NCBI GenBank assembly: GCA_964565335.1
Contig: CAZMEN010000004.1
Span: 1 to 64,000 of the forward strand
DNA from: Litorimonas sp964565335
Lineage (GTDB): Bacteria; Pseudomonadota; Alphaproteobacteria; Caulobacterales; Maricaulaceae
Direction: 5' to 3'
Length of the DNA stretch: 64,000 nucleotides
The position numbers were made by a program, and so were the translations under genes. This document shows, one piece after another, positions 42,588 to 51,125 of this stretch (positions are counted from its first letter, which is position 1; each line of letters begins with the position of its first letter). The notes beneath the pieces are model-generated. The model searched no databases. It was not told the DNA's origin and was given only the letters and a program-made list of their open reading frames with translations.

Positions 42588-43202
42588 TTAAGGGCGGAGG
42601 TTCCAATCGGCCACAGCGCTTTGGCCGCGTGCATCAAGAGTCACAAGACCGTAAGCGCCCGTCGCAAGCTTATGTGTAAGCCCATCGGGTAAAGCCTGCG
42701 TGACGGCTTTTAAAATGAAACGGGCAATACCGTTACTCGTCACAACCAAAACTGGGCCTTGCGTTTTCGATTTTGCCAAATCGAAGAAGAAATCCCGCCA
42801 AGAGTGCGTGATGGCGTCTGCATCGACGATCCAGCCCTTAGGCGAAATGCACTCGCTATCCCAACGGGCAATGGCGTCTGCCCCTACCCGCGCGACCACA
42901 TCGGCTTCAGGCTTATTTTCGTCAGGGCCGTAATCAATTTCTTTCAAGAAATCTGTTTTCTGGATGGCAAGCGGCTTTTCCTGCAACCCCGCCACCGCCT
43001 GCGCTGTTTGCAGGGTACGCAATAGCGGGCTGCTATAAATTTGCGAAAACTCAATAGACTTAAAATGCTCGCTCAATTTAGCCGCTTGAATTTGCCCCGA
43101 GTGAGAGAGCGGTAAATCTGTTCGCGCTCCGACACGGGTGACAATATCGCCTTTGTCAAAGGTATTGCCATGCCGCAGAATATAAATCTGGCGAACGCTC
43201 AT
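42588..43202 (-). CDS. Histidine phosphatase family protein with altered second active-site motif
   Basis: A 204-residue protein of the phosphoglycerate-mutase-like histidine phosphatase superfamily. The phospho-acceptor motif IYILRHGNTFDKGD and the Arg-containing IYSSPLLRTLQTAQAV are normal. The second catalytic motif, usually SHG, reads VTSNGIARF, so Asn replaces the second His. The change may alter catalysis or mark a distinct subfamily. It starts four bases downstream of the kdsD stop and is co-transcribed with it. A role in Kdo phosphate metabolism is possible only by position. Confidence 0.85.
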   Translation of the reverse strand: MSVRQIYILRHGNTFDKGDIVTRVGARTDLPLSHSGQIQAAKLSEHFKSIEFSQIYSSPLLRTLQTAQAVAGLQEKPLAIQKTDFLKEIDYGPDENKPEADVVARVGADAIARWDSECISPKGWIVDADAITHSWRDFFFDLAKSKTQGPVLVVTSNGIARFILKAVTQALPDGLTHKLATGAYGLVTLDARGQSAVADWNLRP

Positions 43203-43206
43203 GCGC

Positions 43207-44184
43207 TTATCCTAGTCCGATCCGCAGACAATCATGTACGGTCAAGAGGCCCATAATTTTTTTATCGGCATCCACGACAAAGAAGGACGTGATGCGGTAT
43301 TCATTCATCAGACCCAAAGCCTCGCCCGCCAAACTATCGGGGGCAATGGTATGCGGATCAGGCGTGGCGACGTCGCCTGCGGTCTTATCCATCAATGTCG
43401 CCATATTTCGGCGCAAATCCCCATCGGTGATAATGCCTAATAATTTTCCATCCTTCGCCACGGCGCTGACACCGAAGCCTTTGGAGGTCATTTCGAGCAA
43501 AACCTCTTCCATCGACGCCGATGCGTCAAGAACGGGGAGGAGATCGCCTGTATGCATAATTTGTGAGGCCTTGACCAACGCCGCACCTAAACGCCCACCG
43601 GGATGCAGCGTGCGGAAATTATCTTCGCTAAACCCGCGCATTTTCATCAAGGTAATGGCGAGCGCGTCGGTCAGTGCCAAGGTACAGGTCGTCGATGTTG
43701 TCGGGGCCATACCGATGGAGCAAGCTTCTGCCGCATCCGGCAAAGGTAAGACAATATCAGATTGCTGGCCTAATGTGCTGAGGGGGTTACGCGTAATGCC
43801 GATGAGCTTAATTCCGAAGCGTTTGGCATGTGTCATCATATCGGCGAGCTCTTTTGTCTCCCCTGAATTCGAAATCAACACGATAGAATCAGCCGCCGCA
43901 ATCATGCCTAAATCGCCGTGGCTGGCCTCGGCAGGGTGAACATAATGCGCAGGCGAGCCCGTAGACGCCAAAGTCGCCGCAAATTTTCGCCCGATATGGC
44001 CGGATTTTCCGATACCGGAAACAATGATGCGGCCTTGGGTGTTTTTGAGTATCAACACGGCTTTGCAAAAATCATCGGATAAATCCTCCGACATTTTAAG
44101 GATAGCCTGCGCCTCCAAGGTTAAAACCTCACGCGCCATAGATTTGATATCGTCAAAAGTCATATCCGGAGAAGACATAGCCAT
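43207..44184 (-). CDS. kdsD: Arabinose-5-phosphate isomerase (KdsD/KpsF type)
   Basis: A 325-residue enzyme with a SIS sugar-isomerase domain (about 35-180) and two CBS domains (about 205-325). The SIS core shows RIIVSGIGKSGHIGRKFAAT, PAEASHGDLGMIAAAD and ISNSGETKELADM; the second domain ends in FFVVDADKKIMGLLTVHDCL. It converts ribulose-5-phosphate to arabinose-5-phosphate, the first committed step to Kdo of lipopolysaccharide; kdsA at 53.4 kb supplies the next step. AGGAAACGG precedes ATG 44184. The histidine phosphatase gene follows four bases after the stop. Confidence 0.95.
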   Translation of the reverse strand: MAMSSPDMTFDDIKSMAREVLTLEAQAILKMSEDLSDDFCKAVLILKNTQGRIIVSGIGKSGHIGRKFAATLASTGSPAHYVHPAEASHGDLGMIAAADSIVLISNSGETKELADMMTHAKRFGIKLIGITRNPLSTLGQQSDIVLPLPDAAEACSIGMAPTTSTTCTLALTDALAITLMKMRGFSEDNFRTLHPGGRLGAALVKASQIMHTGDLLPVLDASASMEEVLLEMTSKGFGVSAVAKDGKLLGIITDGDLRRNMATLMDKTAGDVATPDPHTIAPDSLAGEALGLMNEYRITSFFVVDADKKIMGLLTVHDCLRIGLG

Positions 44185-44283
44185 CCGTTTCCTAATTGCG
44201 TTTTAATAAACCCGTGCAGGGCGGTTACCTTATCCACGCTGAAAAATTAAGCGCTTATTCCAGTTAAGCGGCGCTGTGCGGGC

Positions 44284-44289
44284 TATAAT
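44284..44289 (+). promoter_or_regulatory. TATAAT-type -10 element at the galE start
   Basis: A perfect TATAAT hexamer lies seven bases before ATG 44296. Transcription would begin almost at that ATG, so the mRNA would be leaderless if that start is used, or have a leader of about 135 bases if translation begins at ATG 44431. No good -35 hexamer is visible at the usual distance. Confidence 0.4.
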
Positions 44290-44295
44290 AAGTTA

Positions 44296-45435
44296 ATGAC
44301 TGACGATGACGTCTACGTAGCTCGAGCCTCTCAAAAAACGCTTCATATACGCCCCCTGCAAAGCCATGCGCTTGAAGACTTATCTGGATATGATAAGTCA
44401 AAACCTTCGCAAAGAAGGGCCGTCAAAGAGATGATTTATGACTTGAAAGACGAGCCCATTATTGTTGTCGGCGGGGCGGGGTATATTGGCGCGCATGTTT
44501 GCAAGATGATTGCCGAGAATAACGGCCTACCCATTACATTTGATAATCTGTCTTCAGGTCATGCCCACGCCGTAAAATGGGGCCCGTTAGAAGCCATAGA
44601 TTGTTGCGATATGGAAGCCTTACAGGCCGCCCTTACGCGTTACCCCGATGTCAAAACGGTTGTCCATTTGGCCAGCTCGATTGAAGTCGGCGAAGGGGAA
44701 AAAGATCCGGCAGGCTTTTATCATAATAATGTTGTCGGCGCGCTGAACCTTTTGGAAGCGATGCGCCAAGCAAGTTGCACGCATTTCGTTTTTTCGTCCA
44801 CCTGCGCGACTTACGGCGAGTCGGATGTCATGCCGCTCACCGAAGACACGGTACAAAACCCGTTTTCCGTTTACGGTAAAACCAAGCTCGCCATTGAACA
44901 TATGATACAAAGCTACCACAGAGCTTATGGCCTGAATTATGTCACGCTGCGCTATTTCAATGCAAGCGGCGCGGACGTGAGCGGAGAGATTGGCGAGGAG
45001 CATGATCCTGAAACTCACCTTATCCCGAATGCGCTGAAAGCCGCCGCAGGGCTTGGTAAAGCGATGAAATTATTCGGTACAGATTATGACACCCCCGACG
45101 GCACCTGTATTCGCGATTATATTCACATCAATGATATTGCTCTCGCGCATATGCTAAGCTTCAAAGAATTTGCTAACGGCTTAACCCAGGCCGAAGTCAA
45201 TATAGGCACCGGCAAAGGCGTCAGTAATTTGGAAATTCTTGAGACGATTAAAAACGTCACAGGCATGGCCGTGCCTTATGAAGCAGCGCCGCGCCGCGAA
45301 GGGGATCTGACCCGGCTTTACGCCGATGCGAGCCACGCAAAATCCGTCTTAGGATTTGAGCCCCAGCATTCAGATTTAAGGAACATTATAGAGACAGCTT
45401 GGGCGTTTCACAAAGACAAGTGGAACGTGTCTTAA
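44296..45435 (+). CDS. galE: UDP-glucose 4-epimerase
   Basis: An extended short-chain dehydrogenase family epimerase interconverting UDP-glucose and UDP-galactose. The Rossmann motif IIVVGGAGYIGAHVCKM begins at residue 55, the catalytic Ser is in FVFSSTCATYGES, and the catalytic Tyr/Lys are in FSVYGKTKLAIEHM; NASGAD and CIRDYIHINDIA are classic GalE segments. From ATG 44296 the protein has 379 residues with about 50 extra at the N-terminus. An internal ATG at 44431 would give the standard start seven residues before PIIVVGG. A -10 element just upstream of 44296 makes the first start leaderless. It converges with cysNC. Confidence 0.95.
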   Translation: MTDDDVYVARASQKTLHIRPLQSHALEDLSGYDKSKPSQRRAVKEMIYDLKDEPIIVVGGAGYIGAHVCKMIAENNGLPITFDNLSSGHAHAVKWGPLEAIDCCDMEALQAALTRYPDVKTVVHLASSIEVGEGEKDPAGFYHNNVVGALNLLEAMRQASCTHFVFSSTCATYGESDVMPLTEDTVQNPFSVYGKTKLAIEHMIQSYHRAYGLNYVTLRYFNASGADVSGEIGEEHDPETHLIPNALKAAAGLGKAMKLFGTDYDTPDGTCIRDYIHINDIALAHMLSFKEFANGLTQAEVNIGTGKGVSNLEILETIKNVTGMAVPYEAAPRREGDLTRLYADASHAKSVLGFEPQHSDLRNIIETAWAFHKDKWNVS

Positions 45436-45459
45436 TCTATCTCTATTTTGTGGCCGTCT

Positions 45460-47367
45460 TTATTTTGTTTCCAAAAAGCCATTCTCTTCCAAATACGCCA
45501 CAATCATTTCGGCGGCGTCTTCTGCGCTCATCTCGACCGTGTTGACTGTAATTTCAGCGTTTTTAGGGGTTTGATATTCACTGTCGATACCGGTGAAGTT
45601 TTTAATCTCTCCGGCGCGGGCCCGTTTATAGAGACCTTTCACATCGCGGGCTTCAGCGACTTCAAGTGGCGTGTTGACGAAGATTTCAATGAACTCACCT
45701 GCCTCGACCATTTCGCGCACAGCGCGGCGCTCCGCACGATAAGGCGAGATAAAGGACGCCATAGTAATAAGGCCCGCATCCACCATGAGTTTTGACACTT
45801 CTCCGATGCGGCGGATATTTTCAATCCTATCGGCTTTGGTAAAACCAAGGTCACGGTTCAGGCCGTGACGTACATTATCACCGTCCAAAGCATAAGTATG
45901 TTTGCCCATGGATTGCAGGCGTTTATCGACCAAATTGGCGATCGTCGATTTGCCTGAACCGGATAAGCCCGTAAACCAGAGCAGAGCAGGCTTTTGCATT
46001 TTTTGCTCGGCCCGCGCAGCCTTATCCGTCGCCATGTCTTGCCACACAACATTTTGCGAGCGCCTCAAAGCAAATTGCAATGTCCCGACCCCAACGGTGG
46101 CGTTGGATTGACGGTCAATCAGGATAAACGCGCCCGTCTGGCGATTGTCTGTATAGGCATCAAACGCGATGGGTCTTGATAGGCTGATATTCGCCACACC
46201 GATTTCATTAAGCTCAAGCGTCTTCGCCGCGACTTCGGAAAAATCATTGATATCGATACGATGTTTAAGCGTCGTAATGGATGCATTCGTACTCGTATTT
46301 ATGGTCTTTAAAATATATTGGCGGCCGGGGAAAAGCTTGCTCTCATCCATCCAGATAATTTGCGCTTGGAATTGATCAGCCTGTTCTGTCGGCGCGTCCG
46401 TACGGCAGATAATATCGCCGCGCGAAATATCGATTTCATCATTGAGCGTGAGCGTCACCGCCATTGCTTCGCGCGCCGTCTTCTTATTCCCGTCATAGGT
46501 CACAATGTCTTTAACGGTGGAGCGCTTGCCTGATGGCAGGACAATAATCTCATCGCCTTGATGAATGACGCCCGAGGCGATTGTGCCCGAAAAACCTCTG
46601 AAATCCAGATTAGGACGGTTCACCCACTGGACGGGCAGACGGAACGGCGCGTCCAATGTATCGGTTTCCACATCCACCGTTTCCAAATAATGCAATAAGG
46701 TCGGGCCGTGATACCAGCAAGCATTCTCGGACCGCTTGATAACGTTATCTCCGTCCAAGGCTGACATGGGGATACAGGTGATATCTTGAAAACCGAGATC
46801 CGCCGCAAAGCGTCTGAACTCAACATCAATGTCATTATAAACAGTCTGATCGAAACCGTTTAAATCCATTTTATTCACCGCGACCACCACATGACGAATA
46901 CCCAAGAGGGACGCGATATAAGCATGACGCCGCGTTTGCTCCTGCACGCCATAACGCGCATCAATCAGCAAAATAGCCACATCCGCCGTAGAAGCACCTG
47001 TCGCCATATTCCGAGTATATTGAACGTGGCCGGGCGTATCAGCGACAATAAATTTGCGTTTATCGGTTGAGAAAAACCGATAGGCGACATCAATGGTAAT
47101 CCCCTGTTCGCGTTCTGCTGCGAGACCGTCCACGAGCAGGGCCAAATCCATTTTATCGCCTTGCGTGCCGGATTTTTTGGAATCCTTTTCGATGCTGGCA
47201 AGCTGGTCTTCATAGATAAGTTTTGAATCGTATAGCAAACGCCCGATTAGTGTAGACTTCCCGTCATCGACAGAGCCGCAGGTGATAAACCGCAGGAAGG
47301 TTTTATTTTCCTGTGCCTGTAAATAGGCCTCTATATCGGAGGCAATAAGATCGTCGAGATGGGCCAT
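45460..47367 (-). CDS. cysN: Bifunctional sulfate adenylyltransferase subunit 1 / adenylylsulfate kinase
   Basis: A 635-residue CysN-CysC fusion (NodQ type). The N-terminal GTPase domain (about 20-440) has the P-loop CGSVDDGKSTLIGRLLYDS, VADTPGHVQYTRNM and VNKMD of the EF-Tu-like family and drives ATP sulfurylase. The C-terminal APS kinase domain (about 450-635) has FTGLSGSGKSTIANLV and GDNVRHGLNRDLGF. With CysD it makes APS and then PAPS for sulfate assimilation or sulfation. Its ATG overlaps the cysD stop by one base (TAATG), so the subunits are coupled. It converges with galE. Confidence 0.97.
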   Translation of the reverse strand: MAHLDDLIASDIEAYLQAQENKTFLRFITCGSVDDGKSTLIGRLLYDSKLIYEDQLASIEKDSKKSGTQGDKMDLALLVDGLAAEREQGITIDVAYRFFSTDKRKFIVADTPGHVQYTRNMATGASTADVAILLIDARYGVQEQTRRHAYIASLLGIRHVVVAVNKMDLNGFDQTVYNDIDVEFRRFAADLGFQDITCIPMSALDGDNVIKRSENACWYHGPTLLHYLETVDVETDTLDAPFRLPVQWVNRPNLDFRGFSGTIASGVIHQGDEIIVLPSGKRSTVKDIVTYDGNKKTAREAMAVTLTLNDEIDISRGDIICRTDAPTEQADQFQAQIIWMDESKLFPGRQYILKTINTSTNASITTLKHRIDINDFSEVAAKTLELNEIGVANISLSRPIAFDAYTDNRQTGAFILIDRQSNATVGVGTLQFALRRSQNVVWQDMATDKAARAEQKMQKPALLWFTGLSGSGKSTIANLVDKRLQSMGKHTYALDGDNVRHGLNRDLGFTKADRIENIRRIGEVSKLMVDAGLITMASFISPYRAERRAVREMVEAGEFIEIFVNTPLEVAEARDVKGLYKRARAGEIKNFTGIDSEYQTPKNAEITVNTVEMSAEDAAEMIVAYLEENGFLETK

Positions 47368-48467
47368 TAGAAATACCCCTCTTCTTTTTTCTGCTCCATT
47401 GACGCGCCGACATCAGAGTCGATGACGCGGCCTTGGCGCTCAGATGTTGTGGTGAGAAGCATTTCCTGAATCACATCAGGCAAGGTTGCGGCCTCGCTCT
47501 CGACGGCGCCCGTTAACGGATAACAGCCGAGCGTACGGAAACGCACGGATTTCATATCAGGCACTTCGCCCGGCTCTAGCGGCATACGCTCATCATCCAC
47601 CATAATCAGAACGCCGTCGCGCTTAACAACAGGGCGCGGCTTGGACAGGTAAAGATCAGGAATTTGAATATTCTCGCGGTGAATATATTGCCAGATATCC
47701 AGCTCCGTCCAATTGGATAGCGGGAAGACCCGCATGCTTTCGCCCTTCTGGACGCGGGTATTGTAGAGATTCCAAAGCTCAGGACGCTGGTTCTTTGCAT
47801 CCCATCTGTGGTTCACGCTTCGGAAAGAGAAAATCCGTTCTTTCGCGCGAGATTTTTCTTCATCGCGCCGCGCACCGCCAAAAGCCGCATCAAATTTGTG
47901 TTTATCCAGTGCCTGCTTCAGCCCTTGTGTCTTCATGATATCTGTATGAACGGCTGAGCCATGCGTAAACGGCCCGACACCTTCGCGAATGCCGTCAGGA
48001 TTAGAATGAACGATGAGCTCCATTCCGATTTCTTTGGCGCGGCGATCGCGAAATTCTATCATTTCCTTGAACTTCCATGTCGTATCAACATGCATAAGCG
48101 GAAATGGCGGAATAGACGGGAAGAAGGCTTTCTCTGCCAAATGCAACATGACCGAGCTATCTTTACCGACAGAGTAGAGCATTACCGGATTTTCGCATTG
48201 CGACGCCACTTCGCGCATGATGTGGATGCTTTCGGCCTCGAGGCGATCCAAATGCGATAGGCTTAGCCCTGCGTTTGAACGCGCCTCAATCTCAAGACGG
48301 CCCAGGCTGAGCAGAGCCTGTTCTTGCGTCTTTGTCGTGACAGAACCACCGCCCTGCAAACGGGAAATCGTTTTGCCGTCATTGAAGATTTTACGGGACA
48401 AGGTCGAGAGCGACTGTCCCGTCGCCTCGGCCAACGCCTCAATTCGTTGAATAATCTCGCTGCTCAT
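47367..48467 (-). CDS. cysD: Sulfate adenylyltransferase subunit 2 with N-terminal helix-turn-helix-like extension
   Basis: A 366-residue protein. Residues from about 68 are ordinary CysD (LSHLDRLEAESIHIMREV, the PP-loop SVGKDSSVMLHLA, GARRDEEKSRAKER, FPLSNWTELDIWQYI), the catalytic ATP sulfurylase subunit of about 300 residues. The first 67 residues are extra: RIEALAEATGQSLSTLSRKI, then GKTISRLQGGGSVTTKTQEQ, which looks like a small XRE-type helix-turn-helix found at the N-terminus of alphaproteobacterial regulators. ATG 48467 has GAGG five bases upstream and no suitable start lies near residue 68, so the fusion looks genuine. Two matching palindromes lie upstream. An autoregulatory role is an inference. 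Confidence 0.93.
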   Translation of the reverse strand: MSSEIIQRIEALAEATGQSLSTLSRKIFNDGKTISRLQGGGSVTTKTQEQALLSLGRLEIEARSNAGLSLSHLDRLEAESIHIMREVASQCENPVMLYSVGKDSSVMLHLAEKAFFPSIPPFPLMHVDTTWKFKEMIEFRDRRAKEIGMELIVHSNPDGIREGVGPFTHGSAVHTDIMKTQGLKQALDKHKFDAAFGGARRDEEKSRAKERIFSFRSVNHRWDAKNQRPELWNLYNTRVQKGESMRVFPLSNWTELDIWQYIHRENIQIPDLYLSKPRPVVKRDGVLIMVDDERMPLEPGEVPDMKSVRFRTLGCYPLTGAVESEAATLPDVIQEMLLTTTSERQGRVIDSDVGASMEQKKEEGYF

Positions 48468-48485
48468 AATGCCTCACGCTATAAT

Positions 48486-48503
48486 CGTGGGACATTTCCC
48501 ACG
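48486..48503. promoter_or_regulatory. Palindromic operator candidate 1 at the cysD promoter
   Basis: CGTGGGA-CATT-TCCCACG is a perfect 7-bp inverted repeat with a 4-base spacer, 19 bases upstream of the cysD start and overlapping the place where a -10 region would lie (ATTATAG on the minus strand is adjacent). Its partner is at 48554-48571. Confidence 0.65.
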
Positions 48504-48505
48504 CG

Positions 48506-49786
48506 TTATCTGCGAGGCGGCATAGGCGGGAATGTATCAGGAGTCAATTCACGTGTGGGATTCCTCCCACGATTGTGATTTGCTGTGAGTGTTGCCCGCA
48601 AAGCATCCGCTTCACTCGCGGCGCAGAACAGGTGGTAGAAGGTACTAGAGGGCATTGTCTCCGTCAGTGTTTTTCCCTCAGAGGAGAGCTTATCAATCCA
48701 TCCCCCCCAAGGCGGCGCATTCAGATAATGCGTAAAAAGCCCGTCTATGGCATCCGTCGCAGCCTGATATGAGGCCGGGCGCTTATCGGACATCGCTTTG
48801 ACAATCGCGGCCTTGAGCCATTCTGTCTGCGGCCATGTGCGAGACGTTAAAGGCGATGAGTCGCCGTTCAAGGCCACCGCGTCGCTTAACAAGCCCAATT
48901 CCGAATTCCAGCCATAGTCTATCGCCGAGTTATAGAGATCATCTCGATAGTGACGCGTATCCTGTCCTGACAAACGGCTATATTGATACAGAAGCCAAAC
49001 CCATTCCATCATATGACCCGGCTCTAACGGCCCGCCATCCTCTAATGGGGTCCAGTCAGGATTAAAATGCTCTAACAATACCTTGTTGTGTGAGTCGTAA
49101 AAATGTGCCCGAAACAGGCCGAATATAGATTGCGCCTGTAAGAGGAATTTTGCATCCCATGTCACTTCGTAAAGCGCCAAAAACGCTTCGAACAAATGCA
49201 TATGCGGATTTTGACGCCGCGTTTGACTCTCCGGCGAAGGCAGGGCTTCATACCACCCGCCATTGTCAGCCTTTAAATGCTGGTCGAGGAAATCGACAGT
49301 CGCTTCGGCCAAGTCCAAAGCCGCTTCGTCTTTAAAGGCTTTATAACGCCAAGCGGCGGCCAAGAGTAAAAAGGCCTGCGCATAGAGGTCGCGCGTGTCG
49401 TCCCACACTTTGCCCTGCCCCGTGACCAGATGCGCACAGCCCCGGCTCGCTTCGCTATCGATAAACGCGCCGCCGCCGCTCCCTGCTCCCGTGGCAAAAT
49501 CCCAAGCATGATCAGCGGCAGAGCTGGCTCCCGCATACCACCCCAAATACGCCGCATGGCTATAAGCATAAGCCTGACGGAACTGGACACGCACGCGGCG
49601 GAGGTGATGAAAATCCGGTCGGCCCGTCATATCCAAATGCTCGGCAAAGCCGCCCATTGGGTCTCTGGATTGTACATCCCAATATTTCAAAGCGTCCTTA
49701 CTCCAGGCCGTAAACCTCTCACTGGCTTTAATAAAAGCCAGTTCAGCATCATTCGCTCTAAATAATTTTTGTGTCTGAACGACCAT
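48506..49786 (-). CDS. AGE-family sugar epimerase/isomerase
   Basis: A 426-residue N-acylglucosamine 2-epimerase family protein with an (alpha/alpha)6 barrel. Family segments include FRQAYAYSHAAYLGW, KVWDDTRDLYAQAFLLLAAA, RRQNPHMHLFEAFLALYEV, GHMMEWVWLLYQYSR and STFYHLFCAASEA, with the His residues expected to act in isomerisation. Members interconvert mannose and fructose, their 6-phosphates, or GlcNAc and ManNAc. manC is divergent 237 bases away, so a phosphomannose-isomerase-like supply of mannose units for GDP-mannose is a reasonable guess. Its 3' end contains one of the cysD-associated palindromes; cysD follows 38 bases after its stop. Confidence 0.87.
   Translation of the reverse strand: MVVQTQKLFRANDAELAFIKASERFTAWSKDALKYWDVQSRDPMGGFAEHLDMTGRPDFHHLRRVRVQFRQAYAYSHAAYLGWYAGASSAADHAWDFATGAGSGGGAFIDSEASRGCAHLVTGQGKVWDDTRDLYAQAFLLLAAAWRYKAFKDEAALDLAEATVDFLDQHLKADNGGWYEALPSPESQTRRQNPHMHLFEAFLALYEVTWDAKFLLQAQSIFGLFRAHFYDSHNKVLLEHFNPDWTPLEDGGPLEPGHMMEWVWLLYQYSRLSGQDTRHYRDDLYNSAIDYGWNSELGLLSDAVALNGDSSPLTSRTWPQTEWLKAAIVKAMSDKRPASYQAATDAIDGLFTHYLNAPPWGGWIDKLSSEGKTLTETMPSSTFYHLFCAASEADALRATLTANHNRGRNPTRELTPDTFPPMPPRR
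48554..48571. promoter_or_regulatory. Palindromic operator candidate 2, inside the end of the upstream gene
   Basis: TGTGGGA-TTCC-TCCCACG repeats the architecture of site 1 with the same arms (one base different) and the same 4-base spacer but a different spacer sequence. The centres are 68 bases apart. It lies in the coding 3' end of the AGE epimerase gene, where conservation of a palindrome would not be expected from the protein alone. Confidence 0.6.
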
Positions 49787-50023
49787 TCAAAACCCTTCCA
49801 CCGAGGGAAGAGCTATAGCGGAATGAGTCAAATTTTCGGTTAAACGCGCCTTATGCTGGCCTTAACCTTAACGGGTAACCTTTCGATAATGAATGCATCA
49901 TCAGGGACAAAACAAGTGTAGAATGACCACCTTGAAAAATCGCCTTCGTTTTTCTTTTACCTCTTTCCCATAAGAGAGATTGACCTGTTTAATAATGAGG
50001 CTTCGCGCCCGGGAAAGACGACA

Positions 50024-51076
50024 ATGCCCATTACACCCGTAATTATGTCCGGCGGGGCCGGAAGCCGTCTTTGGCCTGTTTCTGATGGGGACACCCCGAA
50101 ACAGTTTCTGGCTTTAACGGGTGAGCAGACCATGTTGCAGGAAACGGCGGCCCGTCTTCAAAGCCCGCTCTTTAACAATAAAATTGTTTTTCTCGCCAAC
50201 GCAGCGCAGTCGGATTTAATTACGCAACAGATTGGGGCGCAGGACCATATCATCATCGCTGAACCGTGCCGGCGTAACACCGCCGCCGCCGCGACGGCAG
50301 CCGCCCTCTATGTGGCCGACCAAGCCGAGGAAGGCGATGATTTACTGCTGCTGGCTCCCGCTGATCACGTCATTACAAATCCCGAGGCTTTCCATGAGGC
50401 AGTGAGCAAAGCCCGGATAGCCGCAAAGGATGGCTATATTGCGACCTTCGGCATTCAACCCGACAGTCCCGAAACAGGCTATGGTTATATTAAACGCGCC
50501 AACGCCATTGGTGACGGCATTTTCTCTGTTGAAGCCTTTAAAGAAAAACCGGATTACGAAACCGCGCAAGCCTATTGCGATAGCGGAAATTATGATTGGA
50601 ACTCAGGTATCTTCTTATTTTCGGCGCGGCACTTCTTGCGCGAGATAGAACAGTTTGAACCCGACATCGTAAAAGCCGTACAGCAGGCTTATGATACAGC
50701 AGTCATAGACGCCTCTGTCATTGCCTTAGATAAAGCCGCGTTTGAAACATCGCCTTCAACCTCTATCGACTATGCCGTGATGGAACGCACAGACTGCGCC
50801 GCAACCGTACCCTGCTCTATCGGGTGGAGCGATTTGGGGAGTTACAAAGCTTTGCAAGAATTGCGCAGAGCCTTGAACGCCTCCGCCGCACCAAAAGACA
50901 CACTATTCCACGATGCAGAAAATTGTCTGGTTTTATCGGACGGGCCGCAGGTCAATATTATTGGCCTGGATAATATCGGCGTCATTATTGATAAGGGGCG
51001 CGTTCTCGTTCTGGATTTAGACAAATCCCAAGACGTCAAACATATTGCGGAAGCGCATAAGAAAGCCCGCTCATAA
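50024..51076 (+). CDS. manC: Mannose-1-phosphate guanylyltransferase
   Basis: A 350-residue nucleotidyltransferase making GDP-mannose from GTP and mannose-1-phosphate. The pyrophosphorylase signature is VIMSGGAGSRLWPVSDGDTPKQF; other family segments are EPCRRNTAAA, LLAPADHVITN, FKEKPDYETAQAYCDSGNY and YAVMERTD. The C-terminal isomerase domain of bifunctional AlgA-type enzymes is absent, so an isomerase must come from elsewhere; the divergent AGE-family gene is a candidate. The stop is embedded in the A-rich end of the trcR terminator. Confidence 0.95.
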   Translation: MPITPVIMSGGAGSRLWPVSDGDTPKQFLALTGEQTMLQETAARLQSPLFNNKIVFLANAAQSDLITQQIGAQDHIIIAEPCRRNTAAAATAAALYVADQAEEGDDLLLLAPADHVITNPEAFHEAVSKARIAAKDGYIATFGIQPDSPETGYGYIKRANAIGDGIFSVEAFKEKPDYETAQAYCDSGNYDWNSGIFLFSARHFLREIEQFEPDIVKAVQQAYDTAVIDASVIALDKAAFETSPSTSIDYAVMERTDCAATVPCSIGWSDLGSYKALQELRRALNASAAPKDTLFHDAENCLVLSDGPQVNIIGLDNIGVIIDKGRVLVLDLDKSQDVKHIAEAHKKARS

Positions 51077-51103
51077 AAAAAGCCCGCAAGAGAGCGAGCC
51101 TTT
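51075..51103 (-). terminator. Intrinsic terminator of trcR
   Basis: On the minus strand AAAGGCTCGC-TCTCTT-GCGGGCTTT forms a 10-bp stem with two G-U pairs and runs into seven T. It lies about 20 bases after the trcR stop and touches the stop codon of the convergent manC. Confidence 0.85.
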
Positions 51104-51125
51104 AAGAGTGATATTTGCGGCAAGC

